From contig CM106585.1 of the NCBI GenBank assembly GCA_048013815.1, positions 16,430,001 to 16,494,000 of the forward strand: 64,000 bases of DNA. The letters are read 5' to 3'. The notes under the pieces were generated by a model. The model saw nothing but the letters and a program-made list of their open reading frames with translations. It made no database searches and was not told where the DNA came from. Positions 16,501 through 28,769 of this stretch are shown here, piece by piece; the stretch's first letter is position 1; every line of letters starts with the position of its first letter. The position numbers and the translations under genes are program-made. This stretch comes from Setoptus koraiensis. Taxonomy: Eukaryota > Arthropoda.

Positions 16501-19305
16501 TTTGTACAATTGAATCCATTGCCCAATTTTTGTAGACAATACTCATCGCCAGTTATTAATTTGTTCGCCTGTAGGTTGGCCGTGGTTGGGGTCTTGACGG
16601 TGAAAGATTGACGTTGTAGTGACTGTAGTTGTTGTGGCGTTACATGAGGATAGTCACACCATTTACCAAAGTTACACCGTCGGCCCCAGTATTTATCCTG
16701 GCATTTGCAGTCCCAATCATCCAGACCTGTTCCTGTTTGATCACAGCCTCCAAATGAGCAAGGACTTGGATAGCAACGATCAGACACAGAAACGTTGGCC
16801 ACTTTCACGCTGAAATTTATCAAATTTGCGCCCAACAATTGAACTAGCGAACTGTCTAATTTGTTCCTAAAGCCACCAACGGATATGTCCAATGTTGTTA
16901 CGAGCTTGAATAATTTGTCGTCTTTCAATTTAAGCTTATTGTTGCTATCCACAAAATAGACATTGAACGAGTTGCTTTCGTTCGCCAAGCCATAGATGTG
17001 ATCTGTTGAGTTGGGCTTGATGTCGATCTCTAGTTGTCTGAAATCTTTATGAATTACAGAGAAATTTGAGTCCACAATTGAGTTGGTTACATTGATCGCA
17101 AATATTGTTTGTCTCGTGATGGATGGATCATCTATGGCTGTCTTGTTGAACGCAAACTCGTCATTGATTTGAGTACCAACTATTATGAAACCGGTCAGAT
17201 CAATATTGGCAGTATGTTCTAGCCAATCGCTTGTCATTGTATAGCTAGCCCCATCGTACAAATTCAACAAAGTGACATTATGGTCATCAATTTGCCAGTC
17301 CGACTTGGGCCTGAAATTCCAATTTAATTTTGGATTTGATTCGGGCCTCTGCCATGTGTTCAACCAGCGAGCAACGGGTGTCTTGATGGGCACATTAGTC
17401 ACCTTGTTGCTTGAGAGAGCAACAGCCACCAGAACCTCTTTTTTACCATCCATTAAGTTTTGATTGGTGTTCGAAGGCGAAGAATTGTCCTCATTTGTGA
17501 TCATCTCAAAACCTATAGCACATTGGCCAGCGCCACAATTTTGCGCTCCAAAGAACTCATTGAAGCATATTGTCTCCTCAATCCAGCCATCAGACTGAAT
17601 TGAGACCATCGTTGAATTTGGTAAGCTGGCTCTATTGTTTTCAGCTGTTGTCGAGGACCACACCACAGTTGGATTGCCTTTTGCCCATTGGCCGGTAGTA
17701 TTTTCACGATTAAGCCTAACCATTCTTAATTTAACGTCGTCCCCACTGACGTAGAGCGCCAAATCCACACAATGGTCTGATAATTGATGCGCTTTCGTTG
17801 CCAATTCTGTCTCCGATAAATAAATGTCTAGTATTTTAGATGGATCTCCGTAATTGAACTGATTGCTATTATAGTAGTATCCATGTCTCACTTTATCGTT
17901 TGCTGGCGGCATGCTAGCCAGGGACCATTGAATTTCGCTAGCTGATAGCCAATCACATTCACGGCTGTTGTAGCAAGTCAGGGTCAACAATTGGTCAGAA
18001 AATTGCTGTTGTAGTTGTTGTTGTTGGTCTACGACAACGGCATTTGCAACAGCATCTCGCTTTACCAATCTGTTCTGCCTCTTCGGAACAATATCAGCGC
18101 TCAGATGCTCATATTGCTTGGACAATGACGATGATCTGGGATATTGTTGATCAGAGGCACTCTGGCTAGGTTCAATTTGTGCCTTTGACGGGTAACTTTC
18201 CACGCTCGGTCGCACACTGGGATTGGCCTGATCGGATGTCTGAAAATCTGTCAATAGTTGCGGTGTTCGCCCCATAGATGGAATGACAGATACTGCTTGT
18301 TGCTGTTCCATTGGCGGATATGTTGATGACTGCGAATTGTAATTATTGTACGGATTGGCAGCCCTGAACAGAAATTCCACTAAAGAGAGTTCAAAAAAGA
18401 TAAATAAGATAAGAGAAAAAAGAGAGGTTCGCAATATTTTCAAGCGACTCTCACAGTTTCAGTATCAATTTTCATAGATTCACATCTATCTTTGCAGTCG
18501 GATCAACTCCGCCCTTTTAGCCAATCAACTCGAGCTTACATTTCAATTTTCGCATGGCTACAAGCGAAGGCGATTCTCTATTGACTAGAGATATTTTCAA
18601 CCAATCATCGGCTATCTTGCCTTTTTCGTTTGGTAGTTGCTCATTAAAAGTAACCCATTGCCTAATAGGTATCTGTTGTGATCTACTGTTGTCATTATCT
18701 GCACCGGTTGGTATCAAATTCTTGAATTGTACTCTATCCACATCAACTTTGATGGCGGGTAAAGCGGTCACTTTGAGATCATGGTCGAAATAGTATTCAA
18801 ATGATAAATTGATCTGCACTTGACTTTGGACAATATAATTATTGATATTATCGCGCATAGTTTGATTCATTGAGAGTAGCAGGTCATAATCGGTCTTCCT
18901 GGCCTTGTCTGAAAAGATAAATGGCATCTTTTGGTTATTTGATTGTTGGTCTAACATGACCGTTGTGGTTGTTGGTGTTGGTGATGATTTGTTTGTTGTT
19001 GGCCACATTTGATTGACACTTGGCCAACCATCTATGTTAATTACATGGCTAATAGTGGACACATCTGTACTTTCGGCTAATACTAGATCATCTTGTTGCT
19101 TCTTATTATTATTGCTGTCTTGTTGTATTGTTTGTTGTTGCGCGTAAGAGGCATACCGATCCAAGTCGACTAAAAGATATAATGTTGCTAGTAAAAAAAC
19201 TACAACTACAGCAGCCTTCTCGGGCATGAGAGTTCTATGAGATAGTCTTACGTAAGAGAAACGATATATATCTCTCCTTAATTTCATGTGCTCTGTAGGT
19301 ATCAT
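13589..19305 (-). CDS. Large EGF-repeat membrane protein
   Basis: Five exons (19305-18540, 18379-16333, 16234-16160, 16060-14109, 13950-13589) join in phase to give 1,733 residues. The joins use GTAAGC, GTAAGT, GTGAGT and GTAAGT donors. The acceptor at 16061 (TTTGAAAG) is weak. A hydrophobic stretch at 31-48 (AAVVVVFLLATLYLLVDL) may be a signal anchor or an uncleaved signal. A Gln/Ser-rich part and an N-glycosylated region with few cysteines follow. Next come several cysteine-rich EGF-like modules, such as CSFGGCDQTG with CKCQDKYWGRRC, and QICLPNDNDRQRPYTCACHPGF. Two non-EGF regions have the size and style of SEA modules. Near the C-terminus is a clear membrane span (TLIILVILLGTALVVSV) and a 41-residue tail ending GLSNPAFLRD. 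It is likely a cell-surface or apical matrix protein. I cannot name a family member. Confidence 0.75.
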
Positions 19306-20616
19306 GTTGATGCTATAACGATGCGACCAAATTGTTTATGTTTCCTCTAATGAAAAGAAAGAAGAATTTAGTTATAATGTGTAAATTAACTCAATCGGCG
19401 ATGCAATATAATCATACATGTTAGCCAACAGGACACACGCTTTCTACACCGTTATATCTTTCGGTTGTTCCATGTAATGTGCAAAGTTTGCTGAACATTA
19501 ACTAAAATATAGTGTCATATATTATTAATTTTGCATGCAAAAATGGAGCTTTATTGCAATATGATGATTATAAATATTGAATTAAAGCAACAACCTCAAT
19601 TGATTCGTGTTAAATATGAGTAATACTAAACACAAAAAGAAACCTATTGCTATTACTACTGTGACTAACTAACCGCTACAATGCGATCGTTCACAACAAA
19701 CGACAACTAGACAGATATCATTTATACTACTACTATTACTACTACTGTGGTTAGTATTTCACATAGCTAAATTGTGTGTCAAAGTGAATCATCGGTGACT
19801 GATGTAGTTTTATGTAGTTACACAAGAGACACAAAGAGATGAAAGGAACTTAATAGAAGCTACAGCTAATATCTATAAATAACTAATTCATTTCTCTTAT
19901 GCGACAGGTGCAACATTGTTATGTATCTATAGATATGAGTATAGGATACACACTTGTTACAATATGAAATGCGATTCTATGTTGGTGTTTGTGAGCTACC
20001 AAGTCCCTTGTTTGCAATTGTTACGAGCTACCTAGTAATAATCATGTTTATTTGAAGTAGACACGGCCCTCATCAATCAGTACATTATATTGGCTAGACT
20101 TTCACACAGTTTAGACTGGGCTTCGCTTTCAGGAGACATAGCTTACACTCTAATTAGAGAAAGAGAGTGAGTTTTTACAAGATGAGATATTCGCAGAATT
20201 TTATGACATCTCATAGTTTTTGCAATGTAATAATATCACAAGGCCTGTGCAAACTCAAAACTTCATCAGCAAAAACTTGTTTACATTGTTAATTAATTGT
20301 TATTTACCCTAACGAGCACAATTAGTATATATATATTTATGTATAAGGTCGTTTAGCACACAGGACACATCTAATGAGTTAATTTAATATACTAATATAC
20401 ACAAATTGCAGGGCAATTGGTTTATTATACTTATTTGCTTATATATATATATATGGTGAGAGATGTTAAGATACAAAATAATAATAATGCTGTACAAGTA
20501 AAATGCTGCTCCTACAGTTGATGCTCGGTGGAGTCAAAAATCAAGGTTGTTGCTTGTTTGCAATTCAGTAAAAAGTTAAATTAATTATAATAATTCTTGG
20601 CTTGACCGAGACTCAT
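19306..20616. other. AT-rich intergenic region
   Basis: About 1.3 kb between the start of the EGF-repeat gene and the end of the cyclophilin gene, both on the minus strand. It has TAC-triplet and TA-dinucleotide runs (about 19719-19745 and 20434-20453). I see no gene or structured RNA. Confidence 0.5.
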
Positions 20617-22131
20617 TCATCGACTTCTATCGTACCGGTACGAGCCATCACGCCTTGAATCTCTCTCATCTCTACGCCTAGAGTAATGGGGTGACCGGGA
20701 TCGCCTCCGTCGATCATGATAACTTTTCATTATCCTCGAATCGGGCGACGGTGTGCGAAATTTGAAAGATCCTCTACCTTTCATGGTTCGTCCAGATCTA
20801 GATACTCTAGTTGATTTTTCTACAGTTGCGACAGCACTGCAAATTAATTTCCCTCTATTGTTATTATTTGTATCATCAGTGGTCTCATCGTTATCACTGC
20901 TTTTGTCTTTGTATCTACTCAGATCTGTATCTACTTCAATAGGTTCTTCATCGTTGTTCACACTCTCATCCGATTTCTTTACTATCGGCCGAAACAAGAA
21001 TTTGTTTACCGGAATTTGGGGAATTTCGTCGGGCTTGACGCTGCAAGGATAATCTCGTTCGTCTTCGGCGTTTTTGTTATGTATGCTAGTTTTCTCTTGG
21101 ATTACCACATCGCTGTCATCGTCTTCATGGTTCCTTTCTAAATTAGCACCGTCTTCTCTGTCTTTTCTTTTACTTCTAACCTTACTTGATGATGATGTGT
21201 ATGACGAAGAAGACGATTCTTCAGAATGAGATCCATCAGAGGTAGAACTATCATCAGATGAGGTCGACCCTGCTACTGATGGCGACGAGTTGGCTGACGA
21301 ATTTGAGCTAGAAAGAGATGATGACGCGGATGACGATATTGATGAGACTGACGACGATGATGAGGACGATGACGATCTTGATGAGACCGACGACGATGAT
21401 GAGGACGATGAGGACGATGAGGATGCCGATGATGATCTTGATTGACGATGAGAGCGTCTTTTTGGGCTTGGCGACATTGAGTCTCTCCGACTAGAGTATT
21501 TTTTTGGTAATAGTCTCTCTTTATTTTTATCATATGACCGCTCCGACATCCCTCTCGATTTTTTGACGTCATAATTCTGATTTCTCTCAAGCGAGTCTTG
21601 TTTCAATTCGCCACAATCAACGATGAGGATCTTGGTGATCGGCCTTGATTTGGCGTCGACAGGCTGATTCTCAATTTCTTTGACAATGTCGAAACCATCA
21701 ATGAGCTCGCCAAATACTACATGCACTCCATCCAGATGCGAAGCCGGAGCTGTGGTGATGAAGAACTGTGACCTGTTTGTATCCTTTCCTCTATTAGCCA
21801 TGGACAATAGGTAGGGTTTGTCATGTTTCAACGTAAGATTCTCATCCTCGAATGGTCCACCGTAAATAGACTCGCCTCCTTTGCCGTCGCCACTAGTGAA
21901 ATCGCCTCCCTGTATCATAAAACCTTTCACCACGCGATGAAAGGTACTATTCTTGAAATGAAGAGCCTTGTCGAACTTGCTGCTGAATCCCCTCTCACCA
22001 GTGCAAAGACATTTGAAATTTTTGCATGTCTTAGGACAGACATCCGTATAGAGGCTAAACGTTAACCTTCCTAGTTTTCTCCCGGCAACTGCTATCTCAA
22101 GAAAACACTTAGAGGTTGATTTACTAGACAT
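20617..22131 (-). CDS. RS-domain cyclophilin, PPIG/Moca-cyp type
   Basis: A single exon of 504 residues. The first 175 or so form a complete cyclophilin: FHRVVKGFMIQGGDFTSGDG, SMANRGKDTNRSQFFIT and HLDGVHVVFGELIDGFDIV. The catalytic Arg and Phe are present; His replaces the Trp that binds cyclosporin, as in the nuclear PPIG group. A long Ser-rich tract then passes into RS/RD repeats and an Arg-rich end (YRYDRSR). By family it is a nuclear peptidyl-prolyl isomerase of splicing speckles that binds RNA polymerase II and SR proteins. It is shorter than vertebrate PPIG. Its start lies 380 bases from the divergent exosome gene, so the two probably share a promoter region. Confidence 0.9.
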   Translation of the reverse strand: MSSKSTSKCFLEIAVAGRKLGRLTFSLYTDVCPKTCKNFKCLCTGERGFSSKFDKALHFKNSTFHRVVKGFMIQGGDFTSGDGKGGESIYGGPFEDENLTLKHDKPYLLSMANRGKDTNRSQFFITTAPASHLDGVHVVFGELIDGFDIVKEIENQPVDAKSRPITKILIVDCGELKQDSLERNQNYDVKKSRGMSERSYDKNKERLLPKKYSSRRDSMSPSPKRRSHRQSRSSSASSSSSSSSSSSSVSSRSSSSSSSSSVSSISSSASSSLSSSNSSANSSPSVAGSTSSDDSSTSDGSHSEESSSSSYTSSSSKVRSKRKDREDGANLERNHEDDDSDVVIQEKTSIHNKNAEDERDYPCSVKPDEIPQIPVNKFLFRPIVKKSDESVNNDEEPIEVDTDLSRYKDKSSDNDETTDDTNNNNRGKLICSAVATVEKSTRVSRSGRTMKGRGSFKFRTPSPDSRIMKSYHDRRRRSRSPHYSRRRDERDSRRDGSYRYDRSR

Positions 22132-22510
22132 ATTAAGACAATATCGTTGAATACTGATGCGAAAGTCCTATAAATTGTACTTTCAGCTGACTTTATTCCA
22201 ATTTGCGGCTCCACTACACGTGTGCCATTCGAGTCACAGGTGCCGTTAAATACTGGAGCAATCCTACAGAACCTGCACACCTTTTGGGTGATACTAGAGG
22301 GCGCTTATATTTTTTTCCTTGTTACAAATAATTTACAACCGACACACATGGTTTTTGAAACCTGAAAGAAAAATAATTGTTCATTCGACAATAAAATTGA
22401 ACCAAACAAAGACATTATCCGAAGAATCCGACCCAAATGGTGGTCAATTATAACTATAATCCAGATATCTGTGCTACTACTCTAACTTAGGTTCCCGCTC
22501 GGATCCCATA
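22132..22510. promoter_or_regulatory. Bidirectional promoter region
   Basis: These 379 bases separate the ATG codons of two divergent housekeeping-type genes. An E-box (CACGTG) lies at about 22216-22221. No clear TATA box was seen. Confidence 0.45.
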
Positions 22511-23551
22511 ATGGCTGCTGAATTCCGTGTACTCAAACCTTTGGAGTTTCATAGGCAACTATTCAAGAAAGCAACTCGCGTTGATGGTCGAGATATGCTA
22601 TCCGCAAGACCGATCCACTTTGAAACAAACGCTATCAAAACCGCTGATTCATCATCTTTAGTTAAACTAGGCAATACCAGTGTTATTTGCGGCTGCAATG
22701 TCCAACTATTATCACTTAAGACATTGTTAGAGAGAAATGCGGATATAAACAGAACTCTTATTCAACAAACTACCAAGCCCACAACAATTCTCAGGTGTGA
22801 AACTGCCGATGCCGATCAGATTTTGGAAGAACTAGACTTGGTCAATATTAGAGTAGTTCTCCCTCCCATATGCTCCAACCCGTCTGGTTTCAACAGTCAG
22901 AATAGTATGAATAGGCCCTCGACAACAACTGCGTATACCATTCCCTCCAAGCAAAGCGAAGCCGCTGCTCTTTTGACTAGACTACTCAATAGGATTCTGA
23001 AAGACTCTAAATGCTTGGGCAATAATCAACTTAGGTTGGGCCAAACTAATTTCTTCTGGTTGCTAGACATAGAAGTCATTTGTCTAAATTATGATGGGTG
23101 TTTGATAGATTGCGCCCTAGTTGCTGCCTTAACTTCAATAAATTCGCTAAAATTACCAAAAGTTAGATTGCAAGTGTCAAGTGAAGAGGATGGAAATGAT
23201 GATATACCTTATGTAATTAATGAAAACAATAGTTTTCAGTCGATAACTCAAGACGAGCCAATGGATACGTGTGATAGCAATACTAAAATCATCGAGAGTA
23301 GTTTAGATTCAATTAATCTTCCTATTAGTACATCGTTCGCCATAATCGAAGACTACATCCTATGTGATCCATCTATGGAGGAAGAGAATCTCGCTTCGAG
23401 TGTCTTCTCTATAGCCATCGATTATAAGACAGAGCAAATATGTCTGATAGATAAAGTTGGTGGATGGCCGATTGAAGAAAACCAGTTGAACGACCTTGTT
23501 AGACGATCCATTAAGAGAGCAAAAAATATTGGAGACATGATTACTCGGTAG
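22511..23551 (+). CDS. Exosc8: Exosome core subunit RRP43/EXOSC8
   Basis: A single exon of 346 residues. The N-terminus has the family pattern: LEFHRQLFKKATRVDGRD, a short arm, then SSSLVKLGNTSVICGCNVQL. A second RNase PH-fold stretch reads LRLGQTNFFWLLDIEVICLNYDGCLID followed by ALVAALTSINSLKLPKV. This belongs to the catalytically inactive RNase PH-like ring of the RNA exosome that threads RNA to the nuclease subunits in nucleus and cytoplasm. It is longer than the usual 270-300 residues because of inserts between the strands (about 70-150 and 220-270). An AATAAA signal follows the stop at about 23560. RRP42 and RRP45 share the fold, but RRP43 fits best on the N-terminal motif. Confidence 0.8.
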   Translation: MAAEFRVLKPLEFHRQLFKKATRVDGRDMLSARPIHFETNAIKTADSSSLVKLGNTSVICGCNVQLLSLKTLLERNADINRTLIQQTTKPTTILRCETADADQILEELDLVNIRVVLPPICSNPSGFNSQNSMNRPSTTTAYTIPSKQSEAAALLTRLLNRILKDSKCLGNNQLRLGQTNFFWLLDIEVICLNYDGCLIDCALVAALTSINSLKLPKVRLQVSSEEDGNDDIPYVINENNSFQSITQDEPMDTCDSNTKIIESSLDSINLPISTSFAIIEDYILCDPSMEEENLASSVFSIAIDYKTEQICLIDKVGGWPIEENQLNDLVRRSIKRAKNIGDMITR

Positions 23552-23856
23552 CGTACCTCTAATAAAGAGTAATCAAAGAAGTAATATATATAACAAATAA
23601 AGAATGATTCCGTATAGTTCCGGGTAATATTTTTTATATTTATTTTTTATTGAGTTCAATAGGCAATATCAATATATATATATATATATATATATATTTG
23701 GATATATAAATACATTTAATATAATTTATATGACTTGGTAAATATGATGAAACTTAACTGGGATTTGATCACCAAGATTGTGCGCTCGGGCGTGGGATAA
23801 CATTCGTAAATGAGCATTTTATAATGATTAACAAACATTTGGTGCTTAGTCTGTTG
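23552..23856. other. Convergent 3' spacer with TA repeat
   Basis: About 300 AT-rich bases between two convergent genes. A (TA)n run sits at about 23672-23697, and AATAAA signals for the exosome gene lie near its left edge. Confidence 0.5.
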
Positions 23857-26800
23857 TCATTTAAGAGATAAGGTGGGGGTTGATTTGTTGTCGCCATTCT
23901 GTCTATGAAGCCGATTATTGTGCTCGTTTTTATGACGTTTCATGTGTGCCGATCGGGATTTAATTTTGAGAAAAACTCTTCCACATACTTTACATGGAAA
24001 CTCTTCAGTTCCCACTGTAGAAGTGCTACTGGACGGTAATGGGCTAGAGGTACCCGACAAACAACTACTACTCTCGCCACCCAGAGAGGGTGGCGCTATA
24101 TTTTGAGGTGCGTTTTGACGACTGATTGGTTTAGAATTCGCTATGACTGCTTTCAATCCGTTATTGTTATTGTCTATATTACTTCTCATTACGAAACCTA
24201 TTTGTAACTCATCAATGTCTAAATCATTTCGGCAACTATTGTTATTGTTGAGATCCTCGTCAAGCCCAAATTTATTCTTTTCATGAATGTCTAGCTTATT
24301 CAACAGGCCTTCACGTTCATACCTTGAATTCCTCATACGATTATATTCATTAGTGCATACTTTTTTCCAGAAGTAATAGAATTGTATACATTCTTTAACA
24401 GTCTTAGTTTTGATATCTTTAGATATGAGGAAGAAATTTTTTTCATGCTTGGCAATGGCTCTATTGTAGGATTCAATTTCGTCTGTAGACCATTTGTCAG
24501 ACTCTGCAAAGAGAAGATTTAATATTAGATGTCAATGTGATTTTGATTGATTTGATTCCACGAATGTTCTCTATACTCTTGAAATGATTAAAAAACTTAC
24601 CTTGATAACTATAGCTATGGAGTGGATCTTGTTGACTAATAGAATAAGGATCTGGATTGAGCAGCTTTATGATGGCTTCTCTGAGATCACCGGAAGTTTT
24701 ATGAAGGAGATGCAGTGCGTATTCCCGATTTCTTCCGCCTCCTTTTATGCAAGATGTACATGATAGGTCAAGATATATATCAACATCTCTGTCTGTCAAT
24801 TGAGAGACTACTTCAGGTGCCCATATGAGGTCAGCGAAGTCTTCTCTGTACTTGTCGGTACATATTCCAAGATGTTCAGGTATCTGCGCTCTGATGTCTA
24901 AATCGGCCATTGGTAATATTCCAACAACCTTTATTACATCAATCAGCTAGTTGTTTGACGATTACACTGACAGTAGGTCTTTGTGTTATACTAATATCTC
25001 TATCTGACATGTTATAATCAGTTTTGTAACATTTATACATAATGGTCGTGTCCGCTATGTTAGACTTCTTGATGCTAATTAATGTAGTCAACTGCTCTTC
25101 TTGAAATAGTGCGTGCGCGTCCCTTGCGTTATCTAGTGCTAATATAATTTTTATATTATAATGTATGCTACAGTGTGCCACTAGGTGGCTAATATAACAG
25201 TGTAAATCTTTGTTGTTTTTTGTTGTTGTTTATGCACATAAGTTTAAATCGAGCTCACACGAGACTGATTTGGAGTAGTGATGTTCAAACTGATGTTTGA
25301 GTGAGTATTATATACAACATCGTGTTGTGTGTCAACATCTTCATACTTGCAGATTTTTAACGTCTCATCATTATTGTTCAAGTCACAACAAACACTCTGA
25401 TTATTATTATTAGTGTTCATATTTTGAGTATCACTCTCAGAGAAAACATCGTCTTCTAGTTCCCCACCCAAGTCAAAGCCAAGTTGAGGAACCGGCATCT
25501 GTTTCATGCCGCTAATTCTTGGTCTTATCGGCTGGGGAGGAGGTTGATTGTAGCTCGGACTGCTCATAGTGGCAATGTTCTTCAATTTACCCGACACATG
25601 ATTACCGGTATTAGCTAGGCGGAGAATCGAAGGATCTGATGGAAGTTGGTAATTATGGTTCAATAAGTCGTCGTTGGGATTGTAATCATCCTCTACTCTA
25701 CTAGAGGTAGAGTAATGATGATTGCTAGTCGTGGTGCTGGAAGAATAATCATCTAAGGAAACTTGTGATCCATAGACCTCTTCACTGTGGCGGTGGTGAT
25801 ATGCGAAATTATGATCATGACCATGATTCAAGTTATTGCCCATTCTCATATGTCCATTGGGAGTATTGTATGATACGAAGGGTAACCTAGGTCTTGTGTG
25901 CAACCCTGCCGGGAATGTGAAATGCTGATTTTGATCAGTAGGTGTCGCTGGCAAACTTATGCTAGGTTGCCTTATTGTATTGGATATGTGATGCATCTGA
26001 AATTGTTGATTTATAGCAATCTCTTCGCTGGCACCATCAGTGGCGACATTATGATCGTCTACCAAAGCGTAATGGTCATATGAGCTAGTAGAAGTGCTTT
26101 GGATTCGATTGTAGCCAGGCTGGATTTGTAGTGGTTGAAGCGGTTGCTGTTGTTGTTGTTGAGAGATTGATTCCTCAATGTGAGATCCGTTGGCAGTGAG
26201 TGTTACAGATTGATTCAGCGAGATCGCATCATCAGATGGATTAGTAGCTAAACGAAGAATCGAGGGATCCGATGAAATTTGGTAATTATGATTCAATAAA
26301 TCGTCGTTGGGATTGTAATCATCCTCTACTCTACTAGATGTAGAGTAATGCTGATTGCTAGTCGTGGTGCTGGAAGAATAATCATCTAAGGAAACTTGTG
26401 ATCCATATACCTCTTCACTATGGCGGTGGTGATATGCGAAATTATGATCATGACCATGATTCAAGTTATTGCCCATTCTCATATGTCCATTAGGAGTATT
26501 GTATGATACGAAGGGTAACCTAGGTCTTGTGTGCAACCCTGCCGGGAATGTGAAATGCTGATTTTGATCAGTAGGTGTCGCTGGCAAACTTATGCTAGGT
26601 TGCCTTATTGTATCGGATATGTGATGCATCTGAAATTGTTGATTTATAGTAATCTCTTCGCTGGCACCATCAGTGGCGACATTATGATCATCGACTAACG
26701 CATAATGATCATAGGAACTAGTGGAGGTGCTTTGAATTCGATTGTAGCCAAGCTGTAGTTGTTGTTGTTGATGGTGATGCTGTTGTTGCTGCTGCTGTGG

Positions 26801-27475
26801 CTGCAGCGGTTGTTGTTGATGCTGCTCTGAGATTGATTCCTCAACATGAGATCCGTTGGCAGTGAGCGGTTCAGATTGATTAAGCGTGATTGCATCATCA
26901 GATGGATGAGTTGGTAAATTAGTTGAAGACGATTGAAGTTGTTGAATTTGTTGTTGTGCTGGTGCTCTAATAGTAATAATGTTGTGATGATGCTCCTTAT
27001 GCCTACGCAACGATCTTGCATCACAATAAGTTTTATCACAACCCTGAACAGTGCATTCAAACGGTTTTCTATTACTATGTGTGAGCATGTGTCCAGTGAG
27101 GTGGTCGTGACGCTTGAACGCCTTGGAGCATTGTTTACAAACAAAACGTCTCTCATCTGAGTGTGTCAATTTATGCTTCGTTAAGGCACTTTGATTACTA
27201 AATTGTTTATTACACTGTGGACATATAGGCCTGACAGGTTCCGTCCTGATCTTTCTACGTCTTCCCCGTTGCTTAACATTGTTGCAACTAGTGTTGTTGT
27301 TGTTATCATTATTATTGGTAATATTATTGTGATTATTGTTGTTATTATGATTATTATTATTATTGTTATTATTAATATTATTATTATTGTCACTTTTATT
27401 ATTATTGTACATGATGAGGCTATATGGTGGTCGTGCAATAAGTAACAGTGTTGATGGTCGAATGTGTATTACCAT
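23857..27475 (-). CDS. C2H2-ELM2-SANT-C2H2 corepressor, TRERF1/ZNF541-like
   Basis: I read three exons on the minus strand: 27475-25259, 24946-24601 and 24503-23857, giving 1,069 residues. Exon 1 holds a polyAsn tract and three C2H2 fingers (85-105, 113-133, 141-164), with FVCKQCSKAFKRHDHLTGH and GCDKTYCDARSLRRH. A long Gln/His-rich part contains a duplicated block. Exon 2 opens IDVIKVVGILPMADLDIRAQ, then IPEHLG, an ELM2 motif that is only complete if spliced from upstream. Exon 3 starts the SANT domain (DKWSTDEIESYNRAIAKHEK, then QFYYFWKK). It ends with a single finger, FPCKVCGRVFLKIKSRSAHM. Human TRERF1 and ZNF541 have this order and scaffold HDAC1/2 in MiDAC-type complexes. The exon 2-3 junction is strong; the join at 25258/24947 (GTGAGC donor, CTAG acceptor) fits in phase but lacks a clear pyrimidine tract, so this could be two genes. 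Confidence 0.65.
25611..26910. repeat. In-frame tandem duplication inside the zinc-finger exon
   Basis: Two direct copies, about 25611-26243 and 26244-26910, repeat the same coding block at a spacing of about 633-664 bases. Each carries matching stretches such as ASEEIxINQQFQMHHIS and PRLPFVSYNTPNGHMRMGNN. Few differences are seen, mostly silent or in polyQ length, so the duplication is recent. Confidence 0.9.
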
Positions 27476-28769
27476 TCGTTACCATTCGCATGTTACCGTT
27501 CTTTCGTTCTCTCTCGCTCTCGCTCTCTATTGCTCGTTCGCTCTTTCTTTCTTTGTCTCTCTGTTGTTTGTTCCACAAAGATGACGATGACGACAAGCAA
27601 GATGATGAACATGATGAGATAGCCAACACAGAGACACACACGCATGCAAAAGCAACACATACCAGTACACACACACACACACACAAACAAAACAAACGAC
27701 GTGCGCACGCACGTCACTCCGCGCATCTAATCTTTCGCTTCCCTCTTTCGCCCAGCTCTTGCGTTAGCATACTGCAGCACGATTGCTACACTCACTTTCA
27801 AATTGATTCGGCCACTGATTAGTGAGAGCGAAGAAAATTCTGCGATGCCTACAAGACTGAATCTGAACACGCTCCCGTCGGCCTCCCCACTGGAGGTGCA
27901 CCAGAAAATGCTCGTGCTATGGCCTCTCCCCCTGGCTGGGAGATTAGTTTCGCGCATAGTAAATGTGCACAAATCGATAGATTTATATGAAAGCAAGTGT
28001 ATGCCACTGCTAGTACAGCTAGTACTACTAGCCTAGTAGTCTACGAGCAATAATATTACTGTACATTTACACCGTATTACAGTGCAGCGACCCACGGGCA
28101 TTTGGTACGGGCAGCTGGGGGCGTGGCGACGGAAATCGATCACGGATCGGATGTTTTAGCGCATCTTCGAGGTACTACCTACTAGACTAGATTGTACAAG
28201 TAGAAAATAAGCACATGTGCTCGAGCCGACAATTTGCTTGTTTAACCACAGCGTGGCGCTGTCTCGCCATGAATGTTTTGAAAGAGGAAGCTTTCACCGG
28301 AGCTGCGCCTGAATGTCTGTTTATGGTATAAGAACGCAGTGGCTAATGGCGGCGCTGCACAGTTTGCATGTGACTATTTCTGTTCGCTGTTCGCTCTTTT
28401 CTGTGCGCTCGCATTTGTGTGCCTGAAAATAAACACACCAAACTTGGTTGCCGACCATGCCTAAAAGGCGCTTGTGCACGACAACAGGTCTACTGACAAG
28501 CACGGCTCAAGCAAGAAGGGCGACCTCTGCGGTGCAAATTGTAAACTAAGCACGCTTTTGTATTCCGTGTTCCAGCACTTCAGAGCACTTTTTCACGCAG
28601 CACACCGCAGCAGCAGTATAGCAGTAGCGGCGACAGCAGCAGACCTCGCAGCAGCAACACCAGCATAAGTGTAGTTGTAGAGTAGATGTATTAATAAAAG
28701 CTGTCTACTGTTTTGTGTGCGCTTCTTCCCGAGCATATACATCGGTTCGAAGAAAAATCCGCGAGGGCG

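Noticed and set aside
18517-19305. A separate 262-residue gene
   Set aside because: A GTAAGC donor at 18539 and acceptor at 18380 join it in phase to the downstream EGF-repeat frame, so I treat it as exon 1 of that gene.
24939-25181. An 80-residue minus-strand gene
   Set aside because: It lies in the inferred intron between the zinc-finger and ELM2 exons and has no domain; its end overlaps the proposed acceptor.
28715-28745. U6 snRNA-like start (GTGCGCTTCTTCCCGAGCATATAC)
   Set aside because: Only the first bases resemble U6; the conserved ACAGAGA and downstream parts are absent.
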